A stretch of DNA of 64,000 nucleotides, taken from contig JAKADM010000003.1 of NCBI GenBank assembly GCA_021820525.1, positions 62,001-126,000 of the forward strand, read 5' to 3'. Positions 8,752 through 16,968 of the stretch are shown piece by piece (the stretch's first letter is position 1; every line of letters begins with the position of its first letter). A program made the position numbers and the translations under genes. Under the pieces are notes generated by a model. It saw nothing but the letters and a program-made list of their open reading frames with translations. It did not search any database and had not been told where the DNA came from. This stretch comes from Thermoplasmata archaeon (GTDB lineage Archaea; Thermoplasmatota; Thermoplasmata; Thermoplasmatales; Thermoplasmataceae).

Positions 8752-10197
8752 TCAGACAGGGGAGGATGGAAATTTCTCCTTTGCTTCCTCTATGGTTGAA
8801 ACAACCTTCTTTTTAAAGGCGTCGAATTCCTTTGGAGTTTTTGGATAGTTTGCATACAGTTCATTCATTTCCTTCATTTTCTTAACTGTATAAACAAGAT
8901 TGGAGAAGGCGGACATATTCTTCATTCCCTTAATAACCATCCTGGCTTTCTCGGCAAGGGAAAGTTCAGGAACCATTCCCAGAGTAAGATCTGAAGCCTC
9001 CTTTCTTGTAAGGAACGTCTTCATTCCATAGTTGAGTATGTCGTTGTTCAGGGACTGCAAATATATTCTGAAGACCTCCATTCCTGCGGTTCTTGAACCA
9101 TATATCTGATTGAAATCAAGGTTATACTGCCACAGACCCTTTACGGAAGTGTCATTGTTCTGTATTGCAATTGCAGCATTCTTTCCTGCAAGAACACCTG
9201 CAAGAAGGGCAGGGCCAATTCCGCCAGCGCTGATGGGGTTCGGCATTGTCATGCTGTCTCCGGCACCCATGTAATTATCATAGACAAGGCTCTCCATCTG
9301 CCTTCTCACAGGAACCGACCAGATTCCCTTTCCGTTGTTATCCTTTGGATCTATTTTGAGGTTTTTGAAAACGGGAAGCCATTTCACATAGTTGTCTATA
9401 AGGGTTTGAAGGTTATCGTTTTTGCCGAACTTTTTGTTTCTTATATCCAGACTTTTCTTCTGGACTCCAAGGCCTATATTGACCTTGTTGTTGCTTTTTG
9501 GAAACACCCATCCATATCCACCCGGTGCAATTTCGTTGTTCAGATGTATGAGAGCATATTCCCTATCGAAGTAATTCTGATCCTCATGATCAAGTTCGTA
9601 CTGGTAGATGTATCTTCCTGTACTTTCTATATCATCAATATCGACCATCCTGTCAATGAAGTTGTTTTCCGGCAATTTCCTTCTTATTACTGTTGAAACT
9701 CCCAGTGCATCTATTAAAATTTTTGACCTGAACTGGACCTTTTTCCCATCCTGGTCTCTCCCCTCTATTCCTGCTATCTTCTTCTCTTCCATTATGGGTC
9801 CATCCACTTCGAAATTGTGCATGTAATCTACTTTCTGGGAAAGGGCATACTTGAGCAACTTTCTTTCAAATTCCGGCCTGTCAAGGGAATAGCCCACGCC
9901 ATCAAAGGGATATTTTGTCTTGAGATCGGGTGAAAGGGCCAGAACGCCGGTAACCCTGAGATCAAGTTCGGGTTTGTCAAATTTCATTCCTGTATTCTTC
10001 TCAACAAAATCAATATGGGAACCTGCAACGGCGTCTCCGCATGTCCATCCCCATACTGTTTTTCTTCCAACATTTATCTCATCGTTTCTGTCAACCATGA
10101 GCACAGATGCCCCGCCCTTTGCAGCCATGGCGGCTGCAAGCATTCCTGCCAGTCCAGCACCTGCAACAATTACATCATAATCTTTGGAACCACTCAT
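8752..10197 (-). CDS. Geranylgeranyl reductase family FAD enzyme (archaeal lipid saturation)
   Basis: The N-terminus DYDVIVAGAGLAGMLAA is an FAD-binding Rossmann motif followed by VDR, the acidic end of the second strand. The central GGYGWVFPK segment and PNPISAGGIGPALLAGVLAG are hallmarks of geranylgeranyl/digeranylgeranylglycerophospholipid reductases, which hydrogenate the isoprenoid chains of archaeal membrane lipids. The 481 residues exceed the roughly 400 usual for the archaeal enzymes, with a basic helical C-terminal extension rich in Lys and Met. The gene converges on carB and the two stop codons touch. It is likely membrane-associated. The exact substrate cannot be told from sequence. 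Confidence 0.88.
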   Translation of the reverse strand: MSGSKDYDVIVAGAGLAGMLAAAMAAKGGASVLMVDRNDEINVGRKTVWGWTCGDAVAGSHIDFVEKNTGMKFDKPELDLRVTGVLALSPDLKTKYPFDGVGYSLDRPEFERKLLKYALSQKVDYMHNFEVDGPIMEEKKIAGIEGRDQDGKKVQFRSKILIDALGVSTVIRRKLPENNFIDRMVDIDDIESTGRYIYQYELDHEDQNYFDREYALIHLNNEIAPGGYGWVFPKSNNKVNIGLGVQKKSLDIRNKKFGKNDNLQTLIDNYVKWLPVFKNLKIDPKDNNGKGIWSVPVRRQMESLVYDNYMGAGDSMTMPNPISAGGIGPALLAGVLAGKNAAIAIQNNDTSVKGLWQYNLDFNQIYGSRTAGMEVFRIYLQSLNNDILNYGMKTFLTRKEASDLTLGMVPELSLAEKARMVIKGMKNMSAFSNLVYTVKKMKEMNELYANYPKTPKEFDAFKKKVVSTIEEAKEKFPSSPV

Positions 10198-10273
10198 AAT
10201 AACACTTTAAACTGTATAATTGATATGATTTAAAGATTTTTCATATCTTCACTTACTACAAATGCTAAAAGAT

Positions 10274-10594
10274 TCAAGATTTAAAGATTTCAAAATATTC
10301 GTGAAACCATGAGCTGTATTTTGATGGAGGAATTTCACCATTAACATATATGATCTCAGGCACATCATAATTGTGATTTTTTTCTATGAAATCTCTTACC
10401 ATTTCCGGCCTTTCAGTTTTAATCAAAAGTATGTTTTCCCTGTCCCTGTTAATCTGATTATTCCAGAAATAGATGGATGTAACGCCGTCAATAATATTTA
10501 CACAGGGTGACAGGCCTGAATTCACAAGATCTCTTGCCATTTGTTCTGCCTTTTCCCTGTCTCCAGTTGTTGTAATGACAATTTTCATGATCAT
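10274..10594 (-). CDS. cutA: CutA1-like divalent cation tolerance protein
   Basis: The 106-residue protein matches the small trimeric CutA family: MKIVITTTGDREKAEQMA at the start, SPCVNIIDGVTSIYFWNN in the middle and VPEIIYVNGEIPP toward the end. CutA proteins form stable trimers with a ferredoxin-like fold and bind divalent metals such as copper, though their physiological role is unsettled. Two ATG codons (10594 and 10588) are possible; the second gives the usual family N-terminus. It sits 8 bases downstream of sfsA on the same strand, so the pair may be cotranscribed. Confidence 0.93.
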   Translation of the reverse strand: MIMKIVITTTGDREKAEQMARDLVNSGLSPCVNIIDGVTSIYFWNNQINRDRENILLIKTERPEMVRDFIEKNHNYDVPEIIYVNGEIPPSKYSSWFHEYFEIFKS

Positions 10595-10602
10595 GTAATT
10601 AT

Positions 10603-11295
10603 TTACTTTTTGCTTAAATTTTCCCTTATTTTTTCCAATATGTCCACAGGGTCTTTCCCCAGGATAGCAAGGCCTCTAAATATGATTTTTCCATCCTCCC
10701 ATGCAAATTTTGGAAATAGCATTTCCACACCAGAAGAATGGGCTGTAAAAAAGGCGGATGCAAATTTTTGATCTGTTATTCGGTTTGGATAGAAGAATGA
10801 TGCGTTTTTTCTGAATAACAGGAATATGACTCCCGCTTTCTTCCCTCTTTCCTTAAGCTGGGAAAGTTCCAGCAGATGTTTGGCACCTCTCAAGGATGGC
10901 GCATCTGGAAAAATGACATAATCCTGTATTCCCATTGTGCAGCCCTTAATTTCCACAAATCCACCGTCAACGGAAAAATCAAATCTTGAATCACCATGAT
11001 TAACCTCAGAACCGGTTGGCTTCACAATAAATTTTTCCCCAATTTTATTGTGAAATCTAGTATCGACCAGTATTGTTTCATCTCCAGAAAAGCCGGCTGT
11101 TATGGAATATGAAGTCTTTTCCCCCTTTGTTTTCCTCAAAAGAACAGATGCCCCAGGATATATTAATTCTCGCAGTCTTCCAGGGTCATGAAGATGGGCA
11201 TATACTTCCCTGCCATTCATTCTTACGCTGACAAGAAACCTGTTTTCCCTCTTTATTACAGTACCTTCAAACATTGGGTCATCTATTTTGAGCAT
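10603..11295 (-). CDS. sfsA: SfsA family DNA-binding/nuclease-like protein
   Basis: Recognisable SfsA features are KRENRFLVSVRMNGREVYAHL with DPGRLREL (N-terminal OB-like DNA-binding part) and the C-terminal nuclease-like core with DSRFDFSVDGGFVEIKGCT and PDAPSLRGAKHLLELSQL. SfsA was first described as a regulator of sugar fermentation genes; the family has a restriction-endonuclease-like core. I chose the ATG at 11295 because it gives 230 residues and aligns with family N-termini. An upstream ATG at 11373 would add 26 residues and cannot be excluded. Confidence 0.87.
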   Translation of the reverse strand: MLKIDDPMFEGTVIKRENRFLVSVRMNGREVYAHLHDPGRLRELIYPGASVLLRKTKGEKTSYSITAGFSGDETILVDTRFHNKIGEKFIVKPTGSEVNHGDSRFDFSVDGGFVEIKGCTMGIQDYVIFPDAPSLRGAKHLLELSQLKERGKKAGVIFLLFRKNASFFYPNRITDQKFASAFFTAHSSGVEMLFPKFAWEDGKIIFRGLAILGKDPVDILEKIRENLSKK

Positions 11296-11444
11296 TTCAG
11301 TTCCCGCATCTGGTATCCTGAACAGGGTATTTTCCACCCTATGAAATGGGTATCTTCCATATAATATTAGCATATTTCACACAGACAAAATATTCCGGAA
11401 TTGGAAAAGCAGGGGTACTCAAAAGAGAGCAAACAATTTAAAAT

Positions 11445-11497
11445 TAATTTTCAATTTCATTAAATTTCCTTCATTAAAGTAGGGGAATTGAAAATTA
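11445..11497. repeat. Perfect 12-bp inverted repeat between sfsA and the CBS gene
   Basis: TAATTTTCAATT (11445-11456) and AATTGAAAATTA (11486-11497) are exact reverse complements separated by 29 bases. They lie in the intergenic region between the divergent sfsA and CBS-domain genes, 116 bases before the CBS start. The arms could form a cruciform or RNA hairpin, or bind a regulator at two half-sites. AT-richness raises the chance of such a match, but 12 of 12 pairs is notable. Confidence 0.4.
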
Positions 11498-11612
11498 TTT
11501 CTGAAAAGTTATTTTACTCTGATTCCAAATATTATTTGGGAAATCCATACATGGGAAAATGGTCTAAATAAATGAGGGCATACAATTATATCGCTTCATA
11601 TATTTTCTATAT

Positions 11613-12461
11613 ATGGATACAGTAGATTCCATAATGACTGTTGACCCCATAACATTTAAAATTCCAAGCAATGTTTCAGAACTTGTTGCAACCTTAATAA
11701 AATATAAGATCACAGGAATGCCTGTAGTAGATGGAAATGGAAGATATGCAGGAATTGTAACGAGAAGGGATGTTTTTGCCAGACCAGAGGAGACTCAGGC
11801 AGCCCTCATAGTGAGGAAACAAAATCCAGTGACGGCAGACACATCCATAATGGATGCTGCCCGTCTGATGGCAAACGAGAGAAGGAGACATCTTGCAGTA
11901 ACTGACAGTGATGGGAAGGTTGTTGGAATACTTACCCCTCAGGATTTTTTAAAAATTGTAGAGAGGGAATATGGAAACATTCTCGTAAAAAATGTCATGA
12001 AAAGCAAATCGTTCCCCATATGGGAAATGACACCCCTGCCTGTCGTTTACAGATCGATGCGATTAACCGGTATATTTACATATCCTGTAACAGATTCACA
12101 GGGCAGTTTCAAAGGACTTGTAACAGACAGGGATCTTTTTGATAAAATTCAGTTAGGTACAATCAGATCGGATGGGTCTCAGACACTGGATGAGGATGAC
12201 CCATGGTCATGGGATGGCGTGAGGAATGTGGTTTCCTATTTTATAGAGAAGAATCATATTAAGATACCTGAGGAGCCCGTAAAATCCATAACCATATACA
12301 ATCCTGTAATTGCAAGTTACAATGAAAAGCTGTCCTTTGCCGCAAGAAGGATGAGGGATGGGAATTTCAACCAGTTGCCAGTGACATCAAACAGAAACGG
12401 ACTTGAGGGTATCCTTCTTGATCTTGACATAATGTCAGTCTTTGGAGATAATGTAAAATAA
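11613..12461 (+). CDS. Four-CBS-domain protein
   Basis: The 282-residue protein consists almost entirely of CBS motifs in two Bateman modules. Repeats begin at about residues 1 (DSIMTVDPITFKIPSNV), 66 (RKQNPVTADTSIMDAA), 127 (VKNVMKSKSFPIWEMT) and 224 (VKSITIYNPVIASYNEKL), each ending in a GIVTRRDVF/GILTPQDF-like strand. CBS pairs commonly bind adenine nucleotides and sense energy state. No catalytic or DNA-binding domain is attached, so it probably acts by binding a partner. The TATA-like stretch just before 11613 suggests a leaderless transcript. It is 31 bases upstream of glyS. Confidence 0.9.
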   Translation: MDTVDSIMTVDPITFKIPSNVSELVATLIKYKITGMPVVDGNGRYAGIVTRRDVFARPEETQAALIVRKQNPVTADTSIMDAARLMANERRRHLAVTDSDGKVVGILTPQDFLKIVEREYGNILVKNVMKSKSFPIWEMTPLPVVYRSMRLTGIFTYPVTDSQGSFKGLVTDRDLFDKIQLGTIRSDGSQTLDEDDPWSWDGVRNVVSYFIEKNHIKIPEEPVKSITIYNPVIASYNEKLSFAARRMRDGNFNQLPVTSNRNGLEGILLDLDIMSVFGDNVK

Positions 12462-12492
12462 GGTGTAAAACATCCACATACAAGGATAAAAA

Positions 12493-13950
12493 ATGGGCGA
12501 ACTTGAAAATATAATGGAATTATCAAAGAGAAGAGGTTTTTTCTGGCCATCATTTTCAATATATGGAGGTGTGGCGGGTTTAAACGATTATGGCCCTCTT
12601 GGTTCTGTATTGAAGGATAAGGTATATGGGGAATGGAAAAACCTTTATGCATCCATCGGTGGAATAGAGATCGACACGCCTTCAGTAACCCCAGAATCCG
12701 TGCTCAAGGCATCAGGCCATGTGGATCGATTCATAGACCTTGCCACGGCCTGTAAGGCCTGCAAGAACAAGTTCAAGGTTGAAAGCCTTCTCTCCGATAA
12801 GGGTGTCGATATGGTACCATCCGGGGTTGAAGACGCATGGAAAATTATGAAAGAACTCTCAGTAAAGTGTCCCAGATGTGGGGGTGAACTGGGAGAGCCC
12901 TTTGAGTTTCATCTGATGTTTCCCATCGATTCCAATGGGGAAAGATTCTATTTGAGGCCAGAAACTGCCCAGGGTATATTTGTAAATTTCAAACTGCTGC
13001 TAAACTTCAACAGGGGAAAGCTTCCCATGATAGTTTACCAGCAGGGAAAGGGGTACAGAAATGAAATATCTCCAAGGCAGGGCCTTATAAGGCAGAAAGA
13101 GTTCAATATGGGTGAGGTCGAGGTATTTCTTGATCCTGCAGTAAATGGTTATTTCAAGCCAGAAACGAAGGAAGAAATGTACCTTCTTGACAGGGATGGC
13201 AGGGAACACCACATGAGTCTACCTGAGGCAGTTAATAAAAACATAATATTATCTGAAGATCATGCCTATTTTCTCGAGAAAACGATGGAATTTGCCATCA
13301 GGATAGGAATAGACAGCAAAAGATTGAGGTTCAGGCAGCACAGGAAGGATGAGCTTGCACACTATTCCAGAGACTGCTGGGACCTTGAATTCCTTATGGA
13401 TGGTTCATGGGTTGAAATAACTGGCATATCTGACAGAGGAACATTTGACCTTGGAAACCACCAGAAGTTTTCAGGCGAGAATCTCGCATTTGAAGGCGAG
13501 AATCTTGCAAGGGTGATTGAACCTGCCTCTGGGATAGACCGGATGGTCATGGCAATTTTAATATCATCATACAATAAAAGGGAAAACGGCTATGTAAATC
13601 TCAAACTTCTTAAAAATATGGCTCCTTACCCAGTGGCAGTCCTGCCACTTCAGAAAAAGGACGGTTTGTCTGAAAAGGCAAGGGAAATATTCAATGAGAT
13701 TAAAAAAATTGAGCCAATGGCGTATTACGATGAAAGCGGCACCATAGGAAGAAGGTACGCAAGGCAGGACGAAATAGGCACGCCATATTGCATCACCATT
13801 GACTATGAAACACTGGAAAGGGAAGTTGTTACGGTCAGAGAAAGGGATTCCATGGAGCAGATAAAAGACATACCTTACAGGGATTTGCTCACTCACAGGC
13901 CTTTCATTTCAAATCCAATCTTGAAAGGTTCTGGAAGTGTAAAAAATTAA
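12493..13950 (+). CDS. glyS: Glycyl-tRNA synthetase
   Basis: This class II synthetase attaches glycine to tRNA-Gly. It is the homodimeric archaeal/eukaryotic type, with SIYGGVAGLNDYGPLGS (motif 1 region), the insert bearing two CxxC pairs (CKACKNK near 94 and CPRCGG near 125, a probable zinc site), RPETAQGIFVNF, FNMGEVEVF and GISDRGTFDLGNHQ, plus IEPASGIDR (motif 3). The anticodon-binding domain follows with YDESGTIGRRYARQDEIGTP. At 485 residues it is shorter than many archaeal forms but complete. The ATG at 12493 begins the conserved N-terminus. Confidence 0.97.
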   Translation: MGELENIMELSKRRGFFWPSFSIYGGVAGLNDYGPLGSVLKDKVYGEWKNLYASIGGIEIDTPSVTPESVLKASGHVDRFIDLATACKACKNKFKVESLLSDKGVDMVPSGVEDAWKIMKELSVKCPRCGGELGEPFEFHLMFPIDSNGERFYLRPETAQGIFVNFKLLLNFNRGKLPMIVYQQGKGYRNEISPRQGLIRQKEFNMGEVEVFLDPAVNGYFKPETKEEMYLLDRDGREHHMSLPEAVNKNIILSEDHAYFLEKTMEFAIRIGIDSKRLRFRQHRKDELAHYSRDCWDLEFLMDGSWVEITGISDRGTFDLGNHQKFSGENLAFEGENLARVIEPASGIDRMVMAILISSYNKRENGYVNLKLLKNMAPYPVAVLPLQKKDGLSEKAREIFNEIKKIEPMAYYDESGTIGRRYARQDEIGTPYCITIDYETLEREVVTVRERDSMEQIKDIPYRDLLTHRPFISNPILKGSGSVKN

Positions 13951-13972
13951 ACAAAAAATTAATTTCCAATAT

Positions 13973-14485
13973 TTATACGAAATAGTTTCTGTTAACTATC
14001 TTCAAAACGTTGTTCCTGGTTTCCACTTCCCTGAGCTTAAGAAGTGCGCCCTTCGCTTCAATGGGGTGCTGTCTGAAGTGAATCTGGGAGGAGTAGACAT
14101 ATCTTATTATGCCATTGGTATCAATGATATATGTTACCCTCTGGTTAAGATACTGGAGACTTCTTGCCTTAACCTTGTAGAGTGACCAGATCACTTCTCT
14201 CTCGTCAGAAATGAGATGGAATGGAAGGTTTCTTCTTTTCTTAAATTCTGCGTGGCTTTTTACTGAATCCACACTGATGCCAAAAACAGTAGCATCAAGA
14301 ACCTTAAAATCATCGAATTCATCCCTGAATTCGCACGCCTCCCTCTTACATCCAAAGGAGTCATCCTTTGGATAAAAGTACAGGACTATGTTGTTTCTGC
14401 CAATATAGTCTTTGAGATTTATTTTCTCTCCCGATTCAATAAATGCTGAAAATAAAGGCGCTACAGTTCCCTCTTCCAATACCAT
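13973..14485 (-). CDS. Bcp/PrxQ-like peroxiredoxin (divergent paralogue)
   Basis: The protein has the thioredoxin-fold peroxiredoxin layout LYFYPKDDSFGCKREACEF. The PxxxSxxC catalytic pattern keeps Ser in place of Thr, and a second Cys lies five residues later, as in atypical two-Cys Bcp enzymes. It would reduce hydrogen peroxide and organic hydroperoxides. It is a paralogue of the next gene (14609-15070) but has drifted: GCT is GCK, and it has a 12-15 residue C-terminal extension (ETRNNVLKIVNRNYFV). Both genes read leftward with an AT-rich 120-base gap, so they may have separate promoters. Confidence 0.88.
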   Translation of the reverse strand: MVLEEGTVAPLFSAFIESGEKINLKDYIGRNNIVLYFYPKDDSFGCKREACEFRDEFDDFKVLDATVFGISVDSVKSHAEFKKRRNLPFHLISDEREVIWSLYKVKARSLQYLNQRVTYIIDTNGIIRYVYSSQIHFRQHPIEAKGALLKLREVETRNNVLKIVNRNYFV

Positions 14486-14608
14486 AACTCTAATATGAAA
14501 AAATAGTCAATAAAATCTAATCAGAAATTTTTTTACAAATTAAAATTAATAATAGGTATAATTATATATCAAACTTTTAAAAATATGTTAAATAAATATT
14601 ATATCTAA

Positions 14609-15070
14609 TTAACTGGAATCTTCTATTTTTTTGAGGGCTTCTTTGGCAATCTCAGGATGTTTCATATAATTTAGCTGTGAATTGTATACTTCCGCAATCT
14701 TTCCATTCTTACCAATGACGTATGTGACTCTCTCCCCTCCCATTATGCCAGTCTTAACGTCATAAAGCCTGTAAATTTCGCCTTTCCTGTCGGAGATAAT
14801 CGCAAAGGGAAGTTTTCTCATTTCCTTAAATCTCTTATGGGATTCAACTGATCCCCTGTTTACACCTATTATTACTGCGTCAAGTTCCTGGAAATCCTGG
14901 AATTCGTCCCTGAATTTGCAGGCCTCCTTTGTGCATCCCGGAGAATTATCCTTTGGATAAAAATAGAGCACAATATTGTTTTTGCCAAGATAATTATCAA
15001 GATTCAGTTCCTTTTCACCATCCTCTATTCCCTTGAAAGTCGGGGCTGCATCACCCACTTTTAATGTCAT
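14609..15070 (-). CDS. bcp: Bcp/PrxQ-type peroxiredoxin
   Basis: The 153-residue protein carries the canonical PrxQ active site LYFYPKDNSPGCTKEACKF, with the peroxidatic Cys in PGCT and the resolving-type Cys five residues later, and the downstream GERVTYVIGKNGKI strand. It is a thiol peroxidase expected to protect the cytoplasm from peroxides, which fits an aerobic or metal-rich acidic habitat. Together with its neighbour at 13973-14485 it forms a tandem duplication. Confidence 0.93.
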   Translation of the reverse strand: MTLKVGDAAPTFKGIEDGEKELNLDNYLGKNNIVLYFYPKDNSPGCTKEACKFRDEFQDFQELDAVIIGVNRGSVESHKRFKEMRKLPFAIISDRKGEIYRLYDVKTGIMGGERVTYVIGKNGKIAEVYNSQLNYMKHPEIAKEALKKIEDSS

Positions 15071-15188
15071 GTTTATGCATCTTTATTACATTATTAAAGG
15101 ATTGTGAAAAATTATGAAAACTTTCATCCTCATCAATATAAATAGGAAAATTTTTTCCATTCCCTAAATCCGTTCATATTTCATAAGA

Positions 15189-15196
15189 TTAAAATA
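15189..15196 (+). promoter_or_regulatory. TATA-like box of the 5S rRNA gene
   Basis: TTAAAATA is centred about 24 bases before the first base of the predicted mature 5S RNA, the normal spacing for an archaeal TATA element. Confidence 0.35.
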
Positions 15197-15216
15197 GAGT
15201 TAATTAATCTCCTATT

Positions 15217-15335
15217 GCGACGGCCATAGTGGCGAGGTAACACCCGGTCTCATTCCGAACCCGACGGTAAAGCTCGTTACGTTTCAAGTTCGTACTGTGT
15301 TCCGCGAGGGCACGGGAACCTTGGATCGCTGTCGC
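15217..15335 (+). rRNA. rrf: 5S ribosomal RNA
   Basis: The 119-base region begins GCGACGGCCATAG and contains AACACCCGG and CCGAACCCGACGG, all typical of 5S rRNA. Its ends pair as helix I (GCGACGGC at 15217-15224 with GCTGTCGC at 15328-15335, one G-U pair). A T5 run follows directly and may terminate transcription. No 16S, 23S or tRNA gene lies nearby, so this is an isolated 5S gene, as known for Thermoplasma relatives whose rRNA genes are unlinked. Confidence 0.93.
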
Positions 15336-15447
15336 TTTTTCAAGTTGTTTTTCTATGTTTTTTATATTGTTTTCTACTGTGTAGTCGAGGGCTGAATTGT
15401 AAATTTTATATATGGGATTAATTCTACGGTAAAAGGATTGTTGTCTC

Positions 15448-16107
15448 ATGGATATCAGCATTGTTATTCCCACAATGAACGAGGAGAGAACCATAGGGCA
15501 GGTTATCGATTCTCTCAAATATCTTGATCCTCTTGAGATAATTGTTGTTGATACCGATTCAAAGGATAAAACGAGAGATATTGCAACAGAAAGGGGTGCA
15601 ATTGTTATTGAGGAGCCAAGAAGAGGTTACGGGGTTGCATATAAAACTGGAATAGGAAGGGCAAAGGGGTCTATCATAGCATGCCTTGACGGAGATGGCA
15701 CCTATCCAGCGGAAATTATAAGGCCTCTTATTGATATTCTCGAAATAAATAAGGTCGATTTCATATCATGTGACAGGATGACCCTCAGGTCACAGAATTC
15801 TTACACAAATCTGCATCTTATTGGGAACAAAATACTGAATATAACCATATCAACCCTCTATGGTTACCGTCTCTTCGATTCCCAGAGCGGTATGTGGGTA
15901 TTCAGAAGATCGGTATATGAAAAGATGAGCAACCTCAGCGACGGCATGTCCTTTTCTCAGGATATAAAAATTGAAGCCTTCAGGCATGGCACGCTCATAG
16001 AGGTGCCCATAAGATATGGAGTCAGAATAACAAAACCAAAACTCAACACCTGGAGGGATGGTTTTTCCAATCTTTTCGAACTTTTCGTTAAATATGTGCG
16101 AAAATAA
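15448..16107 (+). CDS. Family 2 glycosyltransferase, dolichyl-phosphate-mannose-synthase-like
   Basis: The protein starts ISIVIPTMNEERTIGQVI, followed by EIIVVDTDSKDKTRDIA and LDGDGTYP, the nucleotide-binding and DxD metal-binding signatures of GT-A glycosyltransferases. GYGVAYKTGIGRAKG and the later DSQSGMWVFRR segment match the DPM1/DPG1-like subgroup that loads a sugar onto dolichyl phosphate. At 219 residues it lacks C-terminal membrane spans, so it is probably peripheral. It could supply sugar for N-glycosylation of the surface proteins in this window. The ATG at 15448 begins directly with the conserved strand. Confidence 0.88.
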   Translation: MDISIVIPTMNEERTIGQVIDSLKYLDPLEIIVVDTDSKDKTRDIATERGAIVIEEPRRGYGVAYKTGIGRAKGSIIACLDGDGTYPAEIIRPLIDILEINKVDFISCDRMTLRSQNSYTNLHLIGNKILNITISTLYGYRLFDSQSGMWVFRRSVYEKMSNLSDGMSFSQDIKIEAFRHGTLIEVPIRYGVRITKPKLNTWRDGFSNLFELFVKYVRK

Positions 16108-16195
16108 TTGTTATTCGTAAAAAATCATTCATGTGTATTTTCGTATTTATTTTCCAAAGATTAAAATATACATATTCACTAAAGTGTATGAGAAC

Positions 16196-16936
16196 ATGTT
16201 ATCAAACGATGAGGTTGACATAATTATAAGGGAAAAGATAGCCTTCAAAAATCCAGTGGTAATTGGAGGATTCATTGGACAGACACCTCTTGGTGTAACA
16301 ACATCCAGCTATATTGTAGAAAGTCTGGGCATGCATGAAGTGGCAATGGTCAAATCTCATCACATTCCACCTGTAACTGTTTTTGTAGGGGGAAAAATGA
16401 GAAACCCTTTCAGAATATATTCCAATGCAGATGGTTCAGTAATGGTGATTCAGGCCGAGGTACCCGTGGATGACGAAGGCCTCTATACCATATCAGAGGC
16501 ACTTTTCAAATGGATAAAACAGTTCAAGCCAAGGGAGTTTGTGGTCATTGACGGTGTACCTGTTCAGGATATACCTGAAAAGAGGCAGGCCTATCTTGTA
16601 GCAGGGCCATCCAGGCTGGAGGAACTGGCAGGGAAAAATATACCTCCTGCTGAAGCAGCACTCATTGCAGGTTTTGGCGGAGCGATCCTAAATGAAAGCC
16701 TCATGTCAGGAATGAACGCCATCGCCATGCTCACCCATGTATCCACCCAGATTCCAGATCCTGATGCAGTACTTGCAATAATTGACGGGCTTAACAGCAT
16801 TTACAATCTGAAAATACCTACTGAAATTCTTGAAAAGAGTGTGGAAAAAATCCATGAACAGATAAGCCAGATTGCAAGCGAATATAAGGCTTCACAGGCA
16901 TCGGACGGGGACAAAGAAGATCCCATGTACAGATAA
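16196..16936 (+). CDS. PAC2-family proteasome assembly chaperone
   Basis: The fold is recognised from NPVVIGGFIGQTPLGVTTS, VVIDGVPVQDIPEKRQAYL and the repeated GFGGAILNESLM segment of PAC2/PbaB-type proteins. Archaeal members help assemble 20S proteasome rings or act as ATP-independent activators. The C-terminus ends Asp-Pro-Met-Tyr-Arg, so its last three residues fit the HbYX (hydrophobic-Tyr-any) motif that docks into proteasome alpha-ring pockets. I start at ATG 16196, since the 21 residues available upstream (from 16133) are basic/aromatic and unlike the family. No proteasome subunit gene is in the window. Confidence 0.87.
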   Translation: MLSNDEVDIIIREKIAFKNPVVIGGFIGQTPLGVTTSSYIVESLGMHEVAMVKSHHIPPVTVFVGGKMRNPFRIYSNADGSVMVIQAEVPVDDEGLYTISEALFKWIKQFKPREFVVIDGVPVQDIPEKRQAYLVAGPSRLEELAGKNIPPAEAALIAGFGGAILNESLMSGMNAIAMLTHVSTQIPDPDAVLAIIDGLNSIYNLKIPTEILEKSVEKIHEQISQIASEYKASQASDGDKEDPMYR

Positions 16937-16968
16937 ATAGAAATATATGAATATATAGGGGAAAGAGT

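Noticed and set aside
10227-10290. Direct repeat GATTTAAAGATTT occurring twice near the cutA stop
   Set aside because: Two AT-rich 13-base copies are easily expected in this composition and one lies in coding sequence.
15204-15518. Minus-strand ORF of 104 residues across the 5S region
   Set aside because: It runs antisense through the 5S rRNA gene and the start of the glycosyltransferase gene and resembles no protein.
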